From: Thiotrichaceae bacterium
Lineage (GTDB): Bacteria > Pseudomonadota > Gammaproteobacteria > Thiotrichales > Thiotrichaceae
Direction: 5' to 3'
Length of the DNA: 5,990 bases
Assembly (NCBI GenBank): GCA_027030285.1
Contig: JALVFC010000008.1
Span: 1 to 5,990 of the forward strand
The translations under genes were made by a program, and so were the position numbers. This document shows positions 5,076 to 5,990 of this stretch, piece by piece; within the stretch, counting starts at the first letter, position 1; every line of letters begins with the position of its first letter. The notes below the pieces were generated by a model. That model did not search any database and was not told the origin of the DNA. It was given only the letters and a program-made list of their open reading frames with translations.

Positions 5076-5777
5076 TTACCAGGGGATTTCGGTGCCGTCA
5101 ATATCCAGGAACTTACCACTGTCGCTCATGCTGGCTCGTTGAATCAGTTTGAGCAGCATGGTAGAGGCCTGCTCTACGGATAATTCACCCTGTGGTCCTC
5201 CCATATCTGTTCTAACCCAGCCAGGGTGTAGCACCATAACAATGATGTCACGATACTTCAGGTCATGTGCGGCACTCACTGTGACTGCGTTTAAAGCTGC
5301 TTTGGTAGCCCGGTACGCATAGCTGCCGCCAGAGTTATTATCAGTCATACTACCCATTTTGCTGCTTAGATTGGCAATGATTTTCATTTTGGAGTCAGCC
5401 ACATTGTCTACAAAGCACTCCATCATCTTCATGGGTGCGAGCAGGTTTACTGCGACAGCCTCTTCCCAGGTATCTTCATCACAGTGACCAAACTGAGAAG
5501 CTTTTTTAGCATGGACTCCAGCGTTATTTACTAACACATCAATGGGAGAGTTCCCAAGTGCGGCTTGCAGACTCTCAAGCTGTTCGCTGTTGCGCACATC
5601 AAGTGGATAGACAGATAGCTGAGATGTATATTTTTTATCATGTTGCAGTGCGAGCAAGTGTCTGGATTTTTCTGGTTGGCGGCAGGTAGCATGGACTGTC
5701 CAGCCTTGCGATAAACATTCACGGCAAAGCCCCAGACCAATACCTCTATTGGCACCGGTAATCAGAATACTGGGCAT
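5076..5777 (-). CDS. Short-chain dehydrogenase/reductase (C-factor/CsgA-like SDR), substrate unknown
   Basis: This is a classical SDR of 233 residues with a Rossmann fold, using NAD(H) or NADP(H) to oxidise or reduce an unknown alcohol or carbonyl compound in the cytosol. Motifs are TGANRGIG (7-14, cofactor binding), LDV (59-61), NNAG (84-87), Asn111 in AVNLLAP, the catalytic Ser region NLSSKMGS (136-143), YRATK (Tyr155, Lys159) and HPGWVRTDMGG (184-194). Arg11 in the glycine motif and Arg33 after the second beta strand make NADP(H) plausible. The overall pattern resembles the CsgA/C-factor and sniffer-type SDRs, whose substrates are mostly unproven. AGAGGTGA (5789-5782) is a strong ribosome binding site just before the ATG at 5777-5775. 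The stop codon of the upstream minus-strand gene is 12 bases before the start, and that spacer holds this binding site, so the genes are probably cotranscribed. No terminator lies in the 19 bases before the convergent lipoprotein gene. Confidence 0.93.
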   Translation of the reverse strand: MPSILITGANRGIGLGLCRECLSQGWTVHATCRQPEKSRHLLALQHDKKYTSQLSVYPLDVRNSEQLESLQAALGNSPIDVLVNNAGVHAKKASQFGHCDEDTWEEAVAVNLLAPMKMMECFVDNVADSKMKIIANLSSKMGSMTDNNSGGSYAYRATKAALNAVTVSAAHDLKYRDIIVMVLHPGWVRTDMGGPQGELSVEQASTMLLKLIQRASMSDSGKFLDIDGTEIPW

Positions 5778-5789
5778 GTTTTCACCTCT

Positions 5790-5990
5790 TTATTTATTCT
5801 CACTTATGTCTATGTTATCAAGTTCTTTGGTGACAGTTTCCTCTAGTTGTTCTTCTGCTTGCTGAATAAAGCTATCCAGATCAACTGTAGGCTCGAGCCT
5901 TATATCCCAGGGGCTGAGGGTCTTATTATAGTTGGGCAGGGGGGAAAAGTCAGAATGCATCATCTCCTTGAGAAAATCTTCCTCAAGATA
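5790..5990 (-). CDS. C-terminal 66 codons of an unrecognised acidic protein, cut by window edge
   Basis: A minus-strand frame is open from the right edge to a TAA at 5792-5790. The 66 visible residues are acidic (about 17 Asp/Glu against 5 Lys/Arg), with a proline-containing stretch (FSPLPNYNKTLSPWDIRLEP, about residues 15-34) followed by a likely helix (VDLDSFIQQAEEQLEETVTK, about 36-55). I recognise no domain. Coding status is supported by the open frame, by the stop lying 12 bases before the SDR start, and by the SDR ribosome binding site placed neatly in that gap. Adjacent ATG codons at residues 10 and 11 have AAGGAG directly before them, too close for a good start, so the gene most likely begins outside the window. 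Confidence 0.6.
   Translation of the reverse strand, partial: YLEEDFLKEMMHSDFSPLPNYNKTLSPWDIRLEPTVDLDSFIQQAEEQLEETVTKELDNIDISENK

Overview
The window looks like an ordinary chromosomal housekeeping region of a gammaproteobacterium. The evidence is protein sequence close to Escherichia coli IspB, L21, L27 and ProB, together with the gene order ispB (divergent) / rplU-rpmA-obgE-proB, which I recall from Pseudomonas-type genomes. Base composition is moderate, apparently a little under 50 % G+C by eye. The genus cannot be fixed from this sequence alone. I see no mobile element, tRNA, rRNA or CRISPR array.

Layout, left to right. Bases 1-728 (minus) hold the first 242 codons of ispB, the long-chain polyprenyl diphosphate synthase for the quinone side chain; it runs off the left edge. 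Bases 729-1049 are a divergent control region with two good sigma-70 promoters back to back: a TTGACA-17-TAGCAT promoter for ispB and a TTGACT-17-TACAAT promoter for rplU. The rplU promoter leaves a leader of about 150 nt that can fold into a small multibranch structure. Then follow rplU (L21), an A/T-rich spacer, rpmA (L27) and a strong intrinsic terminator at 1729-1754. After a 117-base gap with a second, bulged hairpin come obgE (ribosome-assembly GTPase) and, 2 bases later, proB (glutamate 5-kinase, first step of proline synthesis). proA is not next to proB.

From 4013 the content is less standard. A likely promoter, overlapped by a perfect TGAAC-N8-GTTCA inverted repeat, precedes a 300-residue predicted outer-membrane lipoprotein of a family I cannot name. 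It carries a Glu...SLGIGH arrangement that recalls lysozyme-type muramidases. It converges, with a gap of only 19 bases, on a minus-strand short-chain dehydrogenase. That gene sits 12 bases downstream of the 3' end of an acidic, unrecognised protein that enters from the right edge; the two are probably cotranscribed.

Functionally, the left two thirds join translation (L21, L27, and Obg, which acts on the 50S subunit) with quinone and proline biosynthesis. This is a common co-location and not a dedicated system. The best leads for new biology are the lipoprotein with its operator-like repeat, and the unexplained RNA folds in the rplU leader and ahead of obgE. I found no convincing sign of a new multi-gene system.
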